The position numbers were made by a program, and so were the translations under genes. Shown piece after piece: positions 56,401-64,000 of a stretch of DNA of 64,000 nt. Numbering within the stretch: position 1 is the stretch's first letter; each line of letters begins with the position of its first letter. The DNA is from Brachypterus glaber (Eukaryota; Arthropoda; Insecta; Coleoptera; Kateretidae): the NCBI GenBank assembly GCA_958510825.1, contig OY294054.1:10990019-11054018 (forward strand), read 5' to 3'. Under the pieces are notes generated by a model that was not told the origin of the DNA, made no database searches, and was given only the letters and a program-made list of their open reading frames with translations.

Positions 56401-56859
56401 GTGCAAGTGTACCAGAGGTATATATTTAAAAAAAAAAATATTTAAATAAAAGGGAGCTATTACTCTGATATCATAAATAAGCATTTATTCACGCTTTAGG
56501 AAATTTTATTTACGCTTTAAGAGCTAGTATTTCACTGCCCAGTTAAATTTTTGATTAAGCTATCAGATAGGTATGACGGAAACACCAGTAAAATGTTTCA
56601 TGATTCCAACGTTAACCAATACTTTATCTGTCAGTTAAATTTAACTGTGCCATGAAAAACCGGCCCTAAGCAGGTATTATAAAGTGATTTTATTTTTAGT
56701 TAAGTACTTACATTGGCACTTATTTTTTACAGTTCTGTAGGCTTCTTCTAAACGTTTTATTGAATGAAGTCTTTGCGGTATTTTTGTTTTGATGCATGAT
56801 TTTATTTCAAATAAACTGTTAGTATATTTTATTATTGAAATATGCCTGCATAGTAACAT
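38255..56859 (-). CDS. NT5DC2/3: 5'-nucleotidase domain-containing protein (NT5DC2/NT5DC3 family), complete gene, 9 exons
   Basis: Nine minus-strand exons (56859-56712, 55444-55257, 50026-49799, 48704-48558, 46045-45888, 43613-43427, 40332-40192, 39097-38946, 38459-38255) join in phase into 1554 nt, i.e. 517 residues plus stop; human NT5DC2 and NT5DC3 are about 520-550. The protein is a HAD-fold 5'-nucleotidase-like enzyme: motif I GFDYDYTL (Asp83, Asp85), motif II FLVTNSP (Thr283), Lys315 in QARKPRFF, and motif [11 protein letters not shown] (Asp374, Asp379), so the catalytic set is intact. The basic N-terminus (residues 1-49) fits a mitochondrial leader. Substrate is unknown for this subfamily. 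The gene spans 18.6 kb and its introns are full of mobile elements. Whether it is closer to NT5DC2 or NT5DC3 was not resolved. Confidence 0.94.
38946..39097 (-). CDS. NT5DC2/3: NT5DC exon 8
   Basis: Reads [20 protein letters not shown], then an acidic stretch CEDEDEQEI and [12 protein letters not shown], matching the family's helical segment LAxWxKERxELR. Acceptor TTTTTAG, donor AAG|GTAAAT, phase 2. Confidence 0.92.
39167..39458. mobile_element. MITE, GGGAGCGTTCAAGTATTACG termini (NT5DC intron 8)
   Basis: Ends gggagcgttcaagtattacg and cgtaatacttgaacgctccc are exact inverted copies, continuing with taacgc. Two G runs and gttacgccgcgttaca occur inside. Other copies: 42293-42446 (complete), 55900-56010 and 60928-61045 (one clear end), 27947-27964 (terminus only). 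Confidence 0.88.
39927..39970. repeat. 22-bp perfect tandem duplication
   Basis: tataaagtatactcatttca-tg occurs twice head to tail. Confidence 0.85.
40192..40332 (-). CDS. NT5DC2/3: NT5DC exon 7: HAD motif IV
   Basis: 47 codons, phase 0 both sides: [20 protein letters not shown] then [25 protein letters not shown] is the metal-binding motif IV. Acceptor TTTTTTAG, donor ACG|GTAGGC. Confidence 0.93.
41992..42285. repeat. direct repeat of about 84 bp
   Basis: 41992-42074 and 42201-42285 share ggttgctgaaagttacttta and cgtaatcaatcaattaatta almost exactly. NT5DC intron 6. Confidence 0.8.
42293..42446. mobile_element. MITE, GGGAACGTTCAAGTATTACG termini
   Basis: Ends gggaacgttcaagtattacg and cgtaatacttgaacgttccc are exact inverted copies; 154 bp; NT5DC intron 6. 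Confidence 0.9.
42570..43350. mobile_element. fold-back element (CACGGTGTATTTGAAATAG family)
   Basis: Left tacacggtgtatttgaaata and right tatcaaatacaccctgta, both with TA; inner arms share tgacaaaaagttcctataaa and gacgcatttttagacatatg. The right arm is partly deleted. It ends about 75 bp from NT5DC exon 6. Confidence 0.82.
43427..43613 (-). CDS. NT5DC2/3: NT5DC exon 6
   Basis: Acceptor CTTTTTAG|C completes a Val codon, then [20 protein letters not shown] and QARKPRFF, which contains the likely motif III lysine, and [16 protein letters not shown]. Donor GAA|GTAAGA, phase 0. A palindromic element ends about 75 bp downstream in the next intron (43350). Confidence 0.93.
43734..43868. repeat. 135-bp palindromic MITE
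   Basis: taccctgctgagaatgacgg pairs with cgtcattttcaatagggta, and ccggacttgagcgg with ccgctcaagtccgg, with a loop of about 10 nt. NT5DC intron 5. Confidence 0.85.
43893..44716. mobile_element. 824-bp fold-back element, GGACCACAGAGCACAGTGG termini
   Basis: Arms of more than 300 bp: ggaccacagagcacagtgg against ccactgtgccactgggg, gcaccgctgattacg against cgtaaacagcggtgc, ccaatacccaaaaaccta against taggtttttgggtattgg, atggccgatttatt against aataaatcggccat. Confidence 0.85.
45888..46045 (-). CDS. NT5DC2/3: NT5DC exon 5: HAD motif II
   Basis: Acceptor CTTTTGCAG|AGC. It encodes [14 protein letters not shown]... then [22 protein letters not shown], including motif II (LVTNSP). The donor GT|GTAAGT leaves phase 2. 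A dispersed repeat also found in the Vilse gene starts 29 bp upstream of this acceptor. Confidence 0.93.
46074..46440. repeat. dispersed repeat abutting the NT5DC exon 5 acceptor
   Basis: Second copy of the repeat at 24608-24960. Here the inverted ends are longer: tattttattcacaat on the left pairs with attgtgaataaaata on the right (about 46330). It starts 29 bp upstream of the exon 5 acceptor. Confidence 0.8.
46794..47470. repeat. region of palindromes: 30-nt palindrome, CGATATCGAGG array, TGACGTCA cluster
   Basis: Begins cccagccaacatgctcacgt, similar to the CCCAGTC termini at 3974. A perfect 30-nt palindrome lies at 46821-46850 (gggcatgtcacaggg and its complement). About ten gcgatatcga-type units follow (46880-46985), then many acgtca/tgacgt words to 47450, as in 5068-6260. 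No right terminus found. Confidence 0.6.
48558..48704 (-). CDS. NT5DC2/3: NT5DC exon 4
   Basis: Reads [20 protein letters not shown] and then NVADYFERN, matching the MVQL-DIFS-PEM block of the family. Two in-frame acceptors are possible: TTTTTATAG (exon start 48704, adds LILQ) and ATTACAG (exon start 48692). I chose the first because it directly follows the pyrimidine tract. The donor AAG|GTAAGT is ideal. Confidence 0.88.
49168..49640. mobile_element. CCCTAGTAACA element, copy 2
   Basis: Left accaagtaacaatttttgtc, right caatgttactagggta; the interior matches 11716-12362 (tcttgatcaagtaactgcat; caattctggcgcaagatact). NT5DC intron 3. Confidence 0.8.
49799..50026 (-). CDS. NT5DC2/3: NT5DC exon 3: conserved FAVRGLHYD region
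   Basis: Acceptor CTTTTTAG|TAT, reading [22 protein letters not shown], then GSVYRGL, all typical of NT5DC proteins (76 codons, phase 0 on both sides). The donor TCG|GTATTT is weak but is the only GT at the place where homology ends. Confidence 0.9.
50086..51119. mobile_element. 1.03-kb TA-flanked palindromic element, CAGGGTGATCCAGAATTC termini
   Basis: Left tacagggtgatccagaattc then ccgccctcgt, right acgagggcgggaattctgga then tcaacctgta. Arms continue to the centre (acactttgaa-type blocks, aattaattagtatt against aatactaattaatt). NT5DC intron 2. Confidence 0.85.
51255..51407. repeat. 150-bp palindromic MITE, AAGGCACATCCAG termini
   Basis: aaggcacatccagaggctc pairs with gagcctgtggatgtgcctt (one mismatch each), and agaatgcgatacc with gcatcgcattct. 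It lies 240 bp from the left end of the next fold-back element. Confidence 0.85.
51650..52800. mobile_element. 1.15-kb fold-back element (CACGGTGTATTTGAAATAG family)
   Basis: Left arm has atgacaaaaagttcctataa, accctttgggatat and ccaggggtgtgcgaaacg; the right arm mirrors them and ends tttcaaatacaccgtgta. The largest copy; the centre carries the mirrored ttcacggttcgaggacgaaa. No coding frame recognisable. Confidence 0.82.
53180..53620. repeat. tandem repeat of about 125-140 bp, four degenerate units
   Basis: The landmark gttatgtccagaaac recurs at about 53201, 53324, 53460 and 53600, each followed by a gggggaggg run and ttatgtggtttttaaat. NT5DC intron 2. Confidence 0.75.
54157..54408 (-). mobile_element. 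tRNA-derived SINE, copy 2 (different tRNA head), in NT5DC intron 2
   Basis: The minus-strand head (about 54408-54326) has TAGCTCAGTGGTCTAAGG (A box) and GTGAGTTCAAACCTCAC (B box), resembling a Leu/Ser-type tRNA with a long variable region. The body matches copy 1 from GGCGCC onward: TTTTTCAGTTAATTAATAAT, CCTGGACTTAGGGG and TAGTACAAGGTT, ending in an A-rich tail. Insertion is in the same orientation as the host gene. Confidence 0.86.
54510..54966. mobile_element. MITE, TAACCCTTTGTTG termini
   Basis: Left taaccctttgttgacgg and right ggcaacaaagggtta are inverted; a ttaa at the right end suggests a piggyBac-type target. About 457 bp, in NT5DC intron 2. Confidence 0.7.
55257..55444 (-). CDS. NT5DC2/3: NT5DC exon 2: HAD motif I
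   Basis: Carries [13 protein letters not shown] and [13 protein letters not shown], the family signature with the nucleophile Asp83 and acid/base Asp85. The acceptor chosen is GAAATGAAAG|CT, which completes a Ser codon with the T of exon 1; the AG lies about 15 nt beyond the TTTTTTCACTGATTTTC tract. The donor is AAA|GTAAGA, phase 0. Confidence 0.92.
56287..56413. mobile_element. GTCACTTGCACCAA MITE (NT5DC intron 1)
   Basis: Ends ggggtcacttgcaccaa and ggtggtgcaagtgtacc are inverted; the inner acttaactcagtttagttga matches the copy at 15042. Confidence 0.8.
56712..56859 (-). CDS. NT5DC2/3: NT5DC exon 1: start codon and basic leader
   Basis: The ATG at 56859-56857 is preceded in frame by TGA codons a few triplets upstream, so it is the first in-frame start. 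It encodes [16 protein letters not shown]... then [15 protein letters not shown]: rich in Lys, Arg and Ser with few acids at the start, as in mitochondrial targeting peptides. The donor T|GTAAGTAC is near consensus, phase 1. Poor conservation of N-termini makes this exon less certain than the rest, but phase and the EAYRxxK pattern fit the family. Confidence 0.78.
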
Positions 56860-57100
56860 TGCTCACATTCACCATCCACACATTCTAACCCCCCTTTAAC
56901 TTTGACTATTTTAATTTATTCGAACGTGTGAACGTGCGATGTTGCCATGTTTTAGATCGTTTCCTGCAGTCCTGGACCAACAAACTATTTCAGGAAATCA
57001 CCAATTTGTCCTATTACACTCTACAAACGTCAAAATTCTAACCCCAATTTCTCTTCTTCTTCTTCTTTTTTTTTGGCTTTTACCATAGGGTAATTAGCCA
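56860..57100 (-). promoter_or_regulatory. presumed NT5DC upstream region
   Basis: Directly upstream of the NT5DC start. No TATA box. The 12-mer AAACATGGCAAC (minus strand, 56952-56941) lies about 85 bp from the ATG and recurs at 2762 and 2919; it may be a core-promoter motif. Transcription start not determined. Confidence 0.35.
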
Positions 57101-57386
57101 GCACGCTGCTCACTGTTTAACTTCTGCAGATGGGTATTCTGGCGATAACATACAAAAAGTTATATTTAAAATTATTTTCACAAGGTATGTTTGTTCCTAA
57201 ACTTTTACACTTTACAGTTAAACACATTCTTTTTCATGTTTAAAAATTAAGGAACAAATAGAGTACTTATTATTAGGTTGGATGAAAAGTGTACGTCAGT
57301 GCAAGAAAGTCCAGTCACAATGAACAAACCTACACATTCATCGTTTTCCGCCTAAACAGACTTGATGCGAACCTCTCATCAAACAA

Positions 57387-57390
<4 letters not shown>

Positions 57391-57448
<58 letters not shown>

Positions 57449-57565
57449 TCTCCCTCTCTCCCTCTCTCCCTCTCTCCCTCTCTCCCTCTCTCCCTCTCTC
57501 CCTCTCTCCCTCTCTCCCTCTCTCCCTCTCTCCCTCTCTCCCTCTCTCCCTCTCCCCCTCTCCCC

Positions 57566-57606
<41 letters not shown>
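57391..57606. repeat. (CT)n and (CTCTCCCT)n microsatellite
   Basis: Pure CT repeats to about 57442, then 14-15 tandem ctctccct octamers, then C-rich and CT repeats. The open frames across it (Ser/Leu or Arg/Glu) are artefacts of the repeat. Confidence 0.97.
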
Positions 57607-57608
<2 letters not shown>

Positions 57609-57610
57609 TC

Positions 57611-59789
57611 ACTTTTTTATAGTTTGACTTAAATTTAAAGAGGAACTTCATTTCTTTTACTTTCCGCGAGGAAAGCCTTGCGTTATTAAAAAATTGTTGA
57701 AACATTTTAATTGCTTTTTGCACGTTTCTCGACGATTACATGTGAAAAGGCTAGCTTTCGCAGTTCTCCCAAGACAAGTTTTTTTCTATATACAGTTATA
57801 GGTACCTAACATAAAATTGACAACCTTGTCTACGGATAAATGAATATCAACTTAAAATTTTTTATTCATTTCATTGCTGTTAATAAATTTGATTTGTTGC
57901 AATATAAAAAAATATATTTATTTAAGTGGTAATTTAAGTAATTTTATTTCATGCCTTTTATTTTATACATATTTTCTTGACAGACAAATTGACTTGCAAT
58001 AAATTTTAAAACATTTATTTTACACATATGTATTCATTTTAAAATGATTTTTATAAATACCTAATAATAAAAAATTAAGATGTAGCAAAAAAAATTAAGT
58101 TTGAAAATTGGCGAATGCGCAATATTCGTCATAGTATACACTTTATACTACAATGTTTAAATGGTTGCATAAACGTAATTAGAATTTTTTTCTAATTCTG
58201 TGGAATAAGCCTGATTAGCGGAACATAACAATCCCTAGAGTTTTTAAAGTTGGCAACATTGATTTTTAGCAATTTTGCCAATAGTGAAAATTTAAGGGGT
58301 TATAGCTCAAAAACTACGAGCTATCTAAAAAATTCTTTCGGATTTGAAATTAGGGGGGCCAAATCTAAATGTAATATGTTTGATTCGGTAAGTTAAAAAT
58401 GTATTTTTTGGGGACCCCATTTCACCACCTTTTCTAAAGTTCTATCCTCTAAAGGAATCCGATTTGCAAATAGCTTAATTTGAATGTTCTTTAATACATA
58501 TATAAAATACAGCCGCGAGAAAATAATGAAATAAACATGGTCACCAGCTCTTGGGCTATTAGCGTTTGGTTTCTTTTGAAACACAAACTTCCAGATATAA
58601 AATAAAACGTTACCCACTGTAGAAATTATGGCTATTATAAATATTAAAGCATATAGACTAGACAAATAATATATAAATATGTAGCATATATAGATATATA
58701 AAATTTATATGAATATATAGTATTTAGTTTATTTTAAGCTTTTTGAGTTACATTTAAGATGTTTTATACAGTGTACCTTAGCCTGTAAGTAAAAAAAATA
58801 GCCAGTGTTACAAATAATAATATCCCTAAACAGTTTGGAAAAAATTGCTTTAAAGAAAGAAACGAAGAAGCTTCATTAAAAATATAAATGTTTTTTTCAC
58901 CAGAAAGCTGTTTTTGGGGCCTGTTGGATTTTGATCAAAGAGGATCTCTTTAGTCCAAATCCGAATGGTTTTGTTAGTTGTAGTTGTATATGATTTTATC
59001 TTATACAATATGTCTTATATATTTTGATAAAAAAATAAAATCATGATTTTATATTTGTAAAGCTTATAAATATATATCTTTACAACCTGGTTGTACCATT
59101 GTTTAATCATTATGATTTAGCACTTTAATACCACTAGCACTTTTAATACCACTATAGTGTAATATAGTGTACCACTACAGTGCAATAATTATTTTTCTAA
59201 AATGCCTAAGAATACATTTCATATTAATATTAAGTTTTATGATAGTTGTAGATAAAATCTTTATATCTTATACCTTCATATGATATGCAAATCACATTTA
59301 TCTGAGCGGGGGGTGCTCAGCACACGCTGACATGATTTTGAGCACCCTCTGGCAAAATGAGCTTTAAGCACTCCCACAGGGGTCGAAACAGAAGCTACCT
59401 TACATTAAAAAATAATAATACTGTGAGTAATGTAAATTGAGGTGTAAAGAGAAACTAGTCAGGAAATTGTTTACTTGGGAAAATTTTAATGTTGGGAATT
59501 TGTCAGAGGTGAGGACCTTTTTTTTAGTCATCAAAATTTTACAGTCAGAGGAAAGCTGTTGTTTTAATTTAGAAAATTTATCAATTTTTAAATTTATTTG
59601 GGAAATATTTGCTTTGTCCCAACACCCAACCAAATGCTTTAGAGCACCACTGAAAATATTATAAAAATTTCCTGTCAGGGGGTGCTCAGCACCTATATAT
59701 TTTTTTATTACCTTGATCAAAAACAATTTTTGAAAAATTAAATGAAATTTTATTTTTTTTTTTTTTTTAATATTCATCTCAAAAAAAAT

Positions 59790-59790
<1 letters not shown>
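57611..59790. other. no gene seen
   Basis: AT-rich. A 90-codon hydrophobic frame (58665-58393, minus) has no family resemblance. ggggtgctcagcac occurs twice (59310, 59680) and may mark a decayed repeat. Confidence 0.45.
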
Positions 59791-59828
<38 letters not shown>

Positions 59829-59854
59829 CATATATATATAATATAATATATTTT
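59791..59854. repeat. (AT)n microsatellite
   Basis: Long tatata tract with small interruptions; a shorter one lies at 27393-27417. Confidence 0.95.
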
Positions 59855-60546
59855 GAAATTTTTTTTCCTCTCATTTTTTTCGTGTTCCAAGTGACCTGTC
59901 ATGAAAGTCCTGCAGGCGCTTTAAGTAAAATATAGTTTAGTGTCCATTTACTTTATTTTTTAAATTCTAATTTTTGGGTCCCCGCGAAATGAATACCTCG
60001 ATTCAATCTTTGCTACATAATACGTATTAACAAGGAGCGCATTCACCATTTTTGTTTTTCACAGATTTTCACACAGATGTCGCGATTTTAAACTCTTCGA
60101 AGCAATGGCGCCAAAAGCAGATGTCCATTTACATTGAAGTTCAGCATTTATGGCTAAATTATGGTTTAAGTTAAAGATATTATTGTGCAGGTATGTGCAG
60201 TTTTTCGCATTAGACTCCTATTAATCATTGTAAATGTTTTTACGTTTTATAATAAAATTTTCGACGTAGAATTTTCCTGGTTCTCAAGAAGTTTTAACGT
60301 ATTCAGAGATCGAAATTGAGTATAATTCGCTCTTAAATTACATAAATTTAATAAAATCGACAATGTTCGTGTAACAATTGTATTAATTTATTAAATACTT
60401 ATCATAATTTTTGATTTTTATTTTTTTGACTTTTTTTTTCTTGAGACGATTAGTCTCATAATTTTTCTGATCGCTCGCTTTTATTAATACATGGGTCAAG
60501 ATCTTTTACTATATATTTTTATTAATTCTCAGCCATAAATAGTCAT

Positions 60547-60700
60547 CCCAGGGGTGTCGCAAATACGGACACTAGATCTAGGTCTCAAATTGGCAAGGCG
60601 ACAGAGTCTTTTGCCTTGCTAACTTAAGGCCTACATCTAGTGTCCCTAGTCGCAGAGGCATCCAGTGTGCCTCTCTTGTGAGGATCTTTGCGACGCAGTA
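60547..60700. repeat. MITE-like inverted repeat, GTGTCGCAAATACGG
   Basis: gtgtcgcaaa pairs with tttgcgacgc, and gacactagatctagg with cctacatctagtgtc inside it. Confidence 0.6.
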
Positions 60701-61363
60701 TGGGGTAATTGACCCAAAAAGTTGAATTGTTTGAATTCTTCTTCTTCCTTCTTTATGGCCTTTTCTCAGTGAGATAATTAGCCATTGTTTGAATTATTTT
60801 TTGGTATTTTGCTTTTCCATTTTCAAAATTTCGTCTAAAAACGTTCAATTTTTTTTTGCGTATTTTTGAGTTTTATGTCGATATAAATCAATTACAAGCA
60901 AAAAAAGAATTTGTCGCTCGGTCGATTGGGGAACGTTCAAGTATTACGTAACGCAAATTTTGATCATTTTGGACCTTCCCCCCCCCCTGTAACGCTATTT
61001 CTTATACCATTAACATGGGCGTAACTCTAAAATTCTAGCCCCACCACTAAGGGGCAAGGGTCCCCTCTTTTTAATTGTTCATATTTTTTTTTTGTAAATC
61101 GGCCTTTAGAGTTTTTTTTAACTCATCTAAACTAAATTTATTATTTAAAAAATTTTAGCCACGCCCACAAGGCGGCCGGAGTTTGGACTTTTTTAAATTA
61201 GATTTGTTTATTTTTCATATCTTTGTAAAAATGGGGTTCCAAGGATTTTCGCTAAAAGTACATCTGTGATATTCTGTGGGTAATTTCTTTATATAATATA
61301 TACATACTATGTAAACTAGAATAGTTATTCTTTCATATTACACTGAAATAATTACCCGGATTC

Positions 61364-62044
61364 ACCCTGAGGCGCGTAGATATGGGAGGGGGGGGGGGGT
61401 AGAGGGGAGTATATACCCCCCAAGAATCTTTATTTTTTATATATAACAGCGGGTTTTTATTTTCTTCGGGTAGGGTCGACAAATTTCTTAGAAACAGGGG
61501 AAAGCTTTTTTTTCGGAGGGTGATTTTTGTCTTGGTAGTGGCGGCAAGAAGGCCGCCAAATTTTGTAGAAGCGCTCAGGGATTAAGATTTTTTTTTTGGA
61601 GGGTGTTTTTTTTTTGTTTTGATTTGATAGGGGTGCCAATTTTTGTAGGAACGCTTAGGGACAAAGCTGCTTTTTTTCAGAGGGTGATTTTTTGTCTTGG
61701 TAGGGGCGCCAAATTTTGTGGAAGCGCTCAGGGATAAACCTTTTTTTTTCAGAGACTTTTTTTTTTGTTTTGTTAGGTTCGCCAGGTTTTGTAGAAAGGC
61801 TTAAGCCCTAATTAGCGACAAAGCTTTTTTTTTTTTTTGTTTTTTTTTTGGCAGGATGTTTTTGTTTGTTTTGGTAGGGGTGCCAAATTTTGTAGAAGCG
61901 CTCAGAGAAAGAAGCTTTTTTTTCGGAGGATGTTTTTTTAGGGGCGCCAAATTTTTAATTAGAAACGTTCAGGGACAAAGCTTTTTTTTCGATAAGGGCC
62001 CCAAATTTAATAAAAATCCTATCTACGCGCCTGAAACGCAGGGC
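61364..62044. mobile_element. TIR element whose interior is the GTCCCTGA minisatellite
   Basis: Ends accctgaggcgcgtagata and tctacgcgcctgaaacgcag are inverted. Between them lie about seven units of ggcgccaaattttgtagaa, gcgctcagggacaaagcttt and T runs, the reverse complement of the minisatellite at 4947-6540. Confidence 0.75.
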
Positions 62045-62318
62045 TTTCAAGACGTATGGACTTCCAATTACTGTGTAAGTGACGACAGCCCAAAAATAGC
62101 GGCCAGTTGTCCCCCATCTATTAGGCTAACATGGTACCATGTGCACAATCAATAATCCTTTCCTAGAAAATTAAAATTTCAAAAATCGAATTAAGTTCAT
62201 GTTTATGGGTCAAATACCCCATAGTGCGACGTCACATTGGTATTTGTCGTAGAGATTCTTCGCAGTGAACCTCATTGGGAGGTTTTTGTGCAAATACTAG
62301 TTGAAATACCTATGTATG

Positions 62319-63413
62319 CAGGGTTGTTTGATTTTGTCCGGGTGGACAAAACTGAACTGAAGTAATCAAATTTTGGTGGATTGGACAAAATAAAAAAAAC
62401 TGATTTTGTCCACAAACTCTGGACAAAATTGGACAAAATCAAAAGAAAATTAAATATTAAATTTTAAAACTCGTAACCATTTTTATTAAATACGTATTTA
62501 TCTATGTAAACATCAAAAAAAAAACACTCAAATAATTAAAACAACATAAAACATAACGAAAAATACCAAAAATATGTGACAAAATTTAGGTTAGTTAACC
62601 TAATTTCATTGCATGGTTCCCTTTCTATAACTTAACACAGGTCGAATCGAAGTATTCATTTACCAAGGGAAAACAAAAATTAGAATTATTTTTTTTTAAT
62701 GGAGATACTTCAAGCTATATTTCTCCGAGTATTTCTCTTTTTACATAGTGATTCACTTAAAACAGAAAAAAATTATAAAAATATTTTTTATATTTTTTTG
62801 TAAAAATTCTTTTTTCACGTTCCAAGTAAATCACTATGTAAAAACAGCGTCGACACGACAGTCCGGTTTGTTATAGTTTAAAGTGTCTTTAAAAAATATA
62901 TTTTTTTAATTCTAATATTTGCTTGCCCCTGGTAAATGAATACTTCGATCCGACCGTGCTTATAAAGCACGAATAAAAACAACAAACAACTCAAATTAGC
63001 AAACTTTTCTTTTTCTAAATTCAACTCAGGCTTAAACTTAAGTTGATGAATCCAAATCGGCACCATATTATTAATCAAAGTTAAAGGCCAAAAATGATTT
63101 TTGACATTTTCAGGCTCATTTTTCTTAAAATCTTGTGTGACAAATTCTGAATTAGGTGTCAGCGCTTTAAAATTTAAATAATTTTAAAGCTTTACTAATG
63201 GAATCATTTTAAGTTATTTTCAGACGGCGCGCTGCGCCGGGCGGTAAATTGGGCGGCGGGGCACTATATATGTCGGCAGCGGCGCGCACGCACACCTTTA
63301 GCCAGACCCCCGTTGGTTGTTGAAATATTTTTTTCCTGACCATGTGTTATTATAAGGGATAATTTTTGATTTTGTCCAATTTTGTTCAGTTTTGTCCGGT
63401 TTTGTCCACCCTG
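62319..63413. mobile_element. hAT-like non-autonomous element with 8-bp target duplication
   Basis: Starts CAGGGTTGTTTGATTTTGTC and ends TTTTGTCCACCCTG, with many ttttgtcc/ggacaaaa words at both ends. It is flanked by TATGTATG at 62311-62318 and 63414-63421, an exact 8-bp duplication as made by hAT transposases. 1095 bp without a transposase frame; carries a nested palindrome (62640-62957: aagtattcatttacca / tggtaaatgaatactt) and a GC-rich repeat. Confidence 0.8.
63178..63324 (+). repeat. GC-rich dispersed repeat, copy 1 (copy 2 at 63858-64000)
   Basis: Both copies share ataattttaaagctttac, then gacggcgcgctgcgccgg, taaattgggcggcggg, ggcgcgcacgcacaccttta and gccagac...gttggttgttg. Copy 2 runs off the window end. 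Orientation is arbitrary. Confidence 0.85.
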
Positions 63414-63776
63414 TATGTATGTTTTGTTGTTTTTTTTTCAGATTTAGTTTCAATAAGCAGAAGAGCAGTCGGGAGCAGTTTTCAAAAAAATGCGTTTTTA
63501 TCTTTTTTGTGAGTAATTAAAGGCATCCCCAAAAAATCATCGCCAAATACGGAAAAATGGTTTTTCATCAAAAATTACAGGTCTTTAAAATGGTAGATTC
63601 CCTGAAGGACCCTCATTGATGTTACAAGGCATCAGTTTTTACGTGGTAAGATATAATATATTTTTATAATAAAAAATACTAACTAAAAAAATATTTTTTT
63701 CGTCTGTCCGCAGAAATTTTTGACGATAACTCGAAAGCAATTTGAGCTAAAGTCTAGGAGTCAGCGCTAAGGGTGT

Positions 63777-63800
63777 ACGCCGCGAAAATTTTCGCGGCGT
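63777..63800. repeat. 24-nt perfect palindrome
   Basis: acgccgcgaaaa followed by its exact complement, just upstream of the second GC-rich repeat. Confidence 0.9.
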
Positions 63801-64000
63801 GTCGCTGCGCCTGCTAAAATTATTTTGTTAAAGAAAATTTTAAGTAAAAATAGAAAAATAATTTTAAAGCTTTACCAAATGAACCATTTTGTTATTTTCG
63901 GACGGCGCGCTGCGCCGGACCGTAAATTGGGCGGCGGGACACTATGTATGTCGGCGGTGGCGCGCACGCACACCTTTAGCCAGACGCCAGTTGGTTGTTG

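Noticed and set aside
57289..57723. Ser/Leu-rich or Arg/Glu-rich proteins
   Set aside because: Open frames created solely by the CT microsatellite; all frames stay open.
58393..58665. 90-residue membrane-like protein
   Set aside because: No recognisable family, AT-rich codons, no supporting splice or start context.

Overview
The window is nuclear DNA of an insect (the order cannot be fixed from sequence alone). It is strongly AT-rich. Two conserved animal genes are split into short exons by large introns, and the rest is densely filled with short non-autonomous transposons: inverted-repeat (MITE and fold-back) elements, tRNA-derived SINEs and minisatellites. I saw no autonomous transposase or reverse transcriptase frame, no CRISPR, no operon and no rRNA.

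Gene 1 (minus strand, 27138 to 18737) is the 3' part of the insect homologue of ARHGAP39/Vilse (Drosophila RhoGAP93B). Three exons encode tandem WW domains, a MyTH4 domain and a RhoGAP domain, and their splice phases agree. The first coding exon lies above 27138 and was not found. Just downstream lie three degenerate tandem partial copies of the RhoGAP terminal exon (17640-18596).

Gene 2 (minus strand, 56859 to 38255) is a complete NT5DC2/NT5DC3-type 5'-nucleotidase-domain (HAD) gene. I reconstruct nine coding exons with compatible phases, giving a predicted protein of 517 residues, the usual family length. Its introns hold most of the mobile elements of the right half.

Layout. 1-17639: intergenic, with palindromic MITEs, two related elements with CCCAGTC termini nested in other repeats, a SINE and fold-back elements. 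17640-27138: pseudo-copies and the Vilse homologue. 27139-38254: between the known exons of the two genes, full of inverted-repeat elements (it may hide the Vilse 5' exon). 38255-56859: NT5DC gene. 56860-64000: upstream DNA with a CT microsatellite, a minisatellite-bearing inverted-repeat element, a hAT-like element with an exact 8-bp target duplication, and a GC-rich repeat at the right edge.

The two genes have no evident functional link. The points most worth following are two SINE copies that share a body but carry different tRNA heads, a repeat that abuts the 3' splice site in both genes in the same orientation, the decayed tandem copies of the RhoGAP exon, and the CCCAGTC-ended elements that share termini but not interiors.
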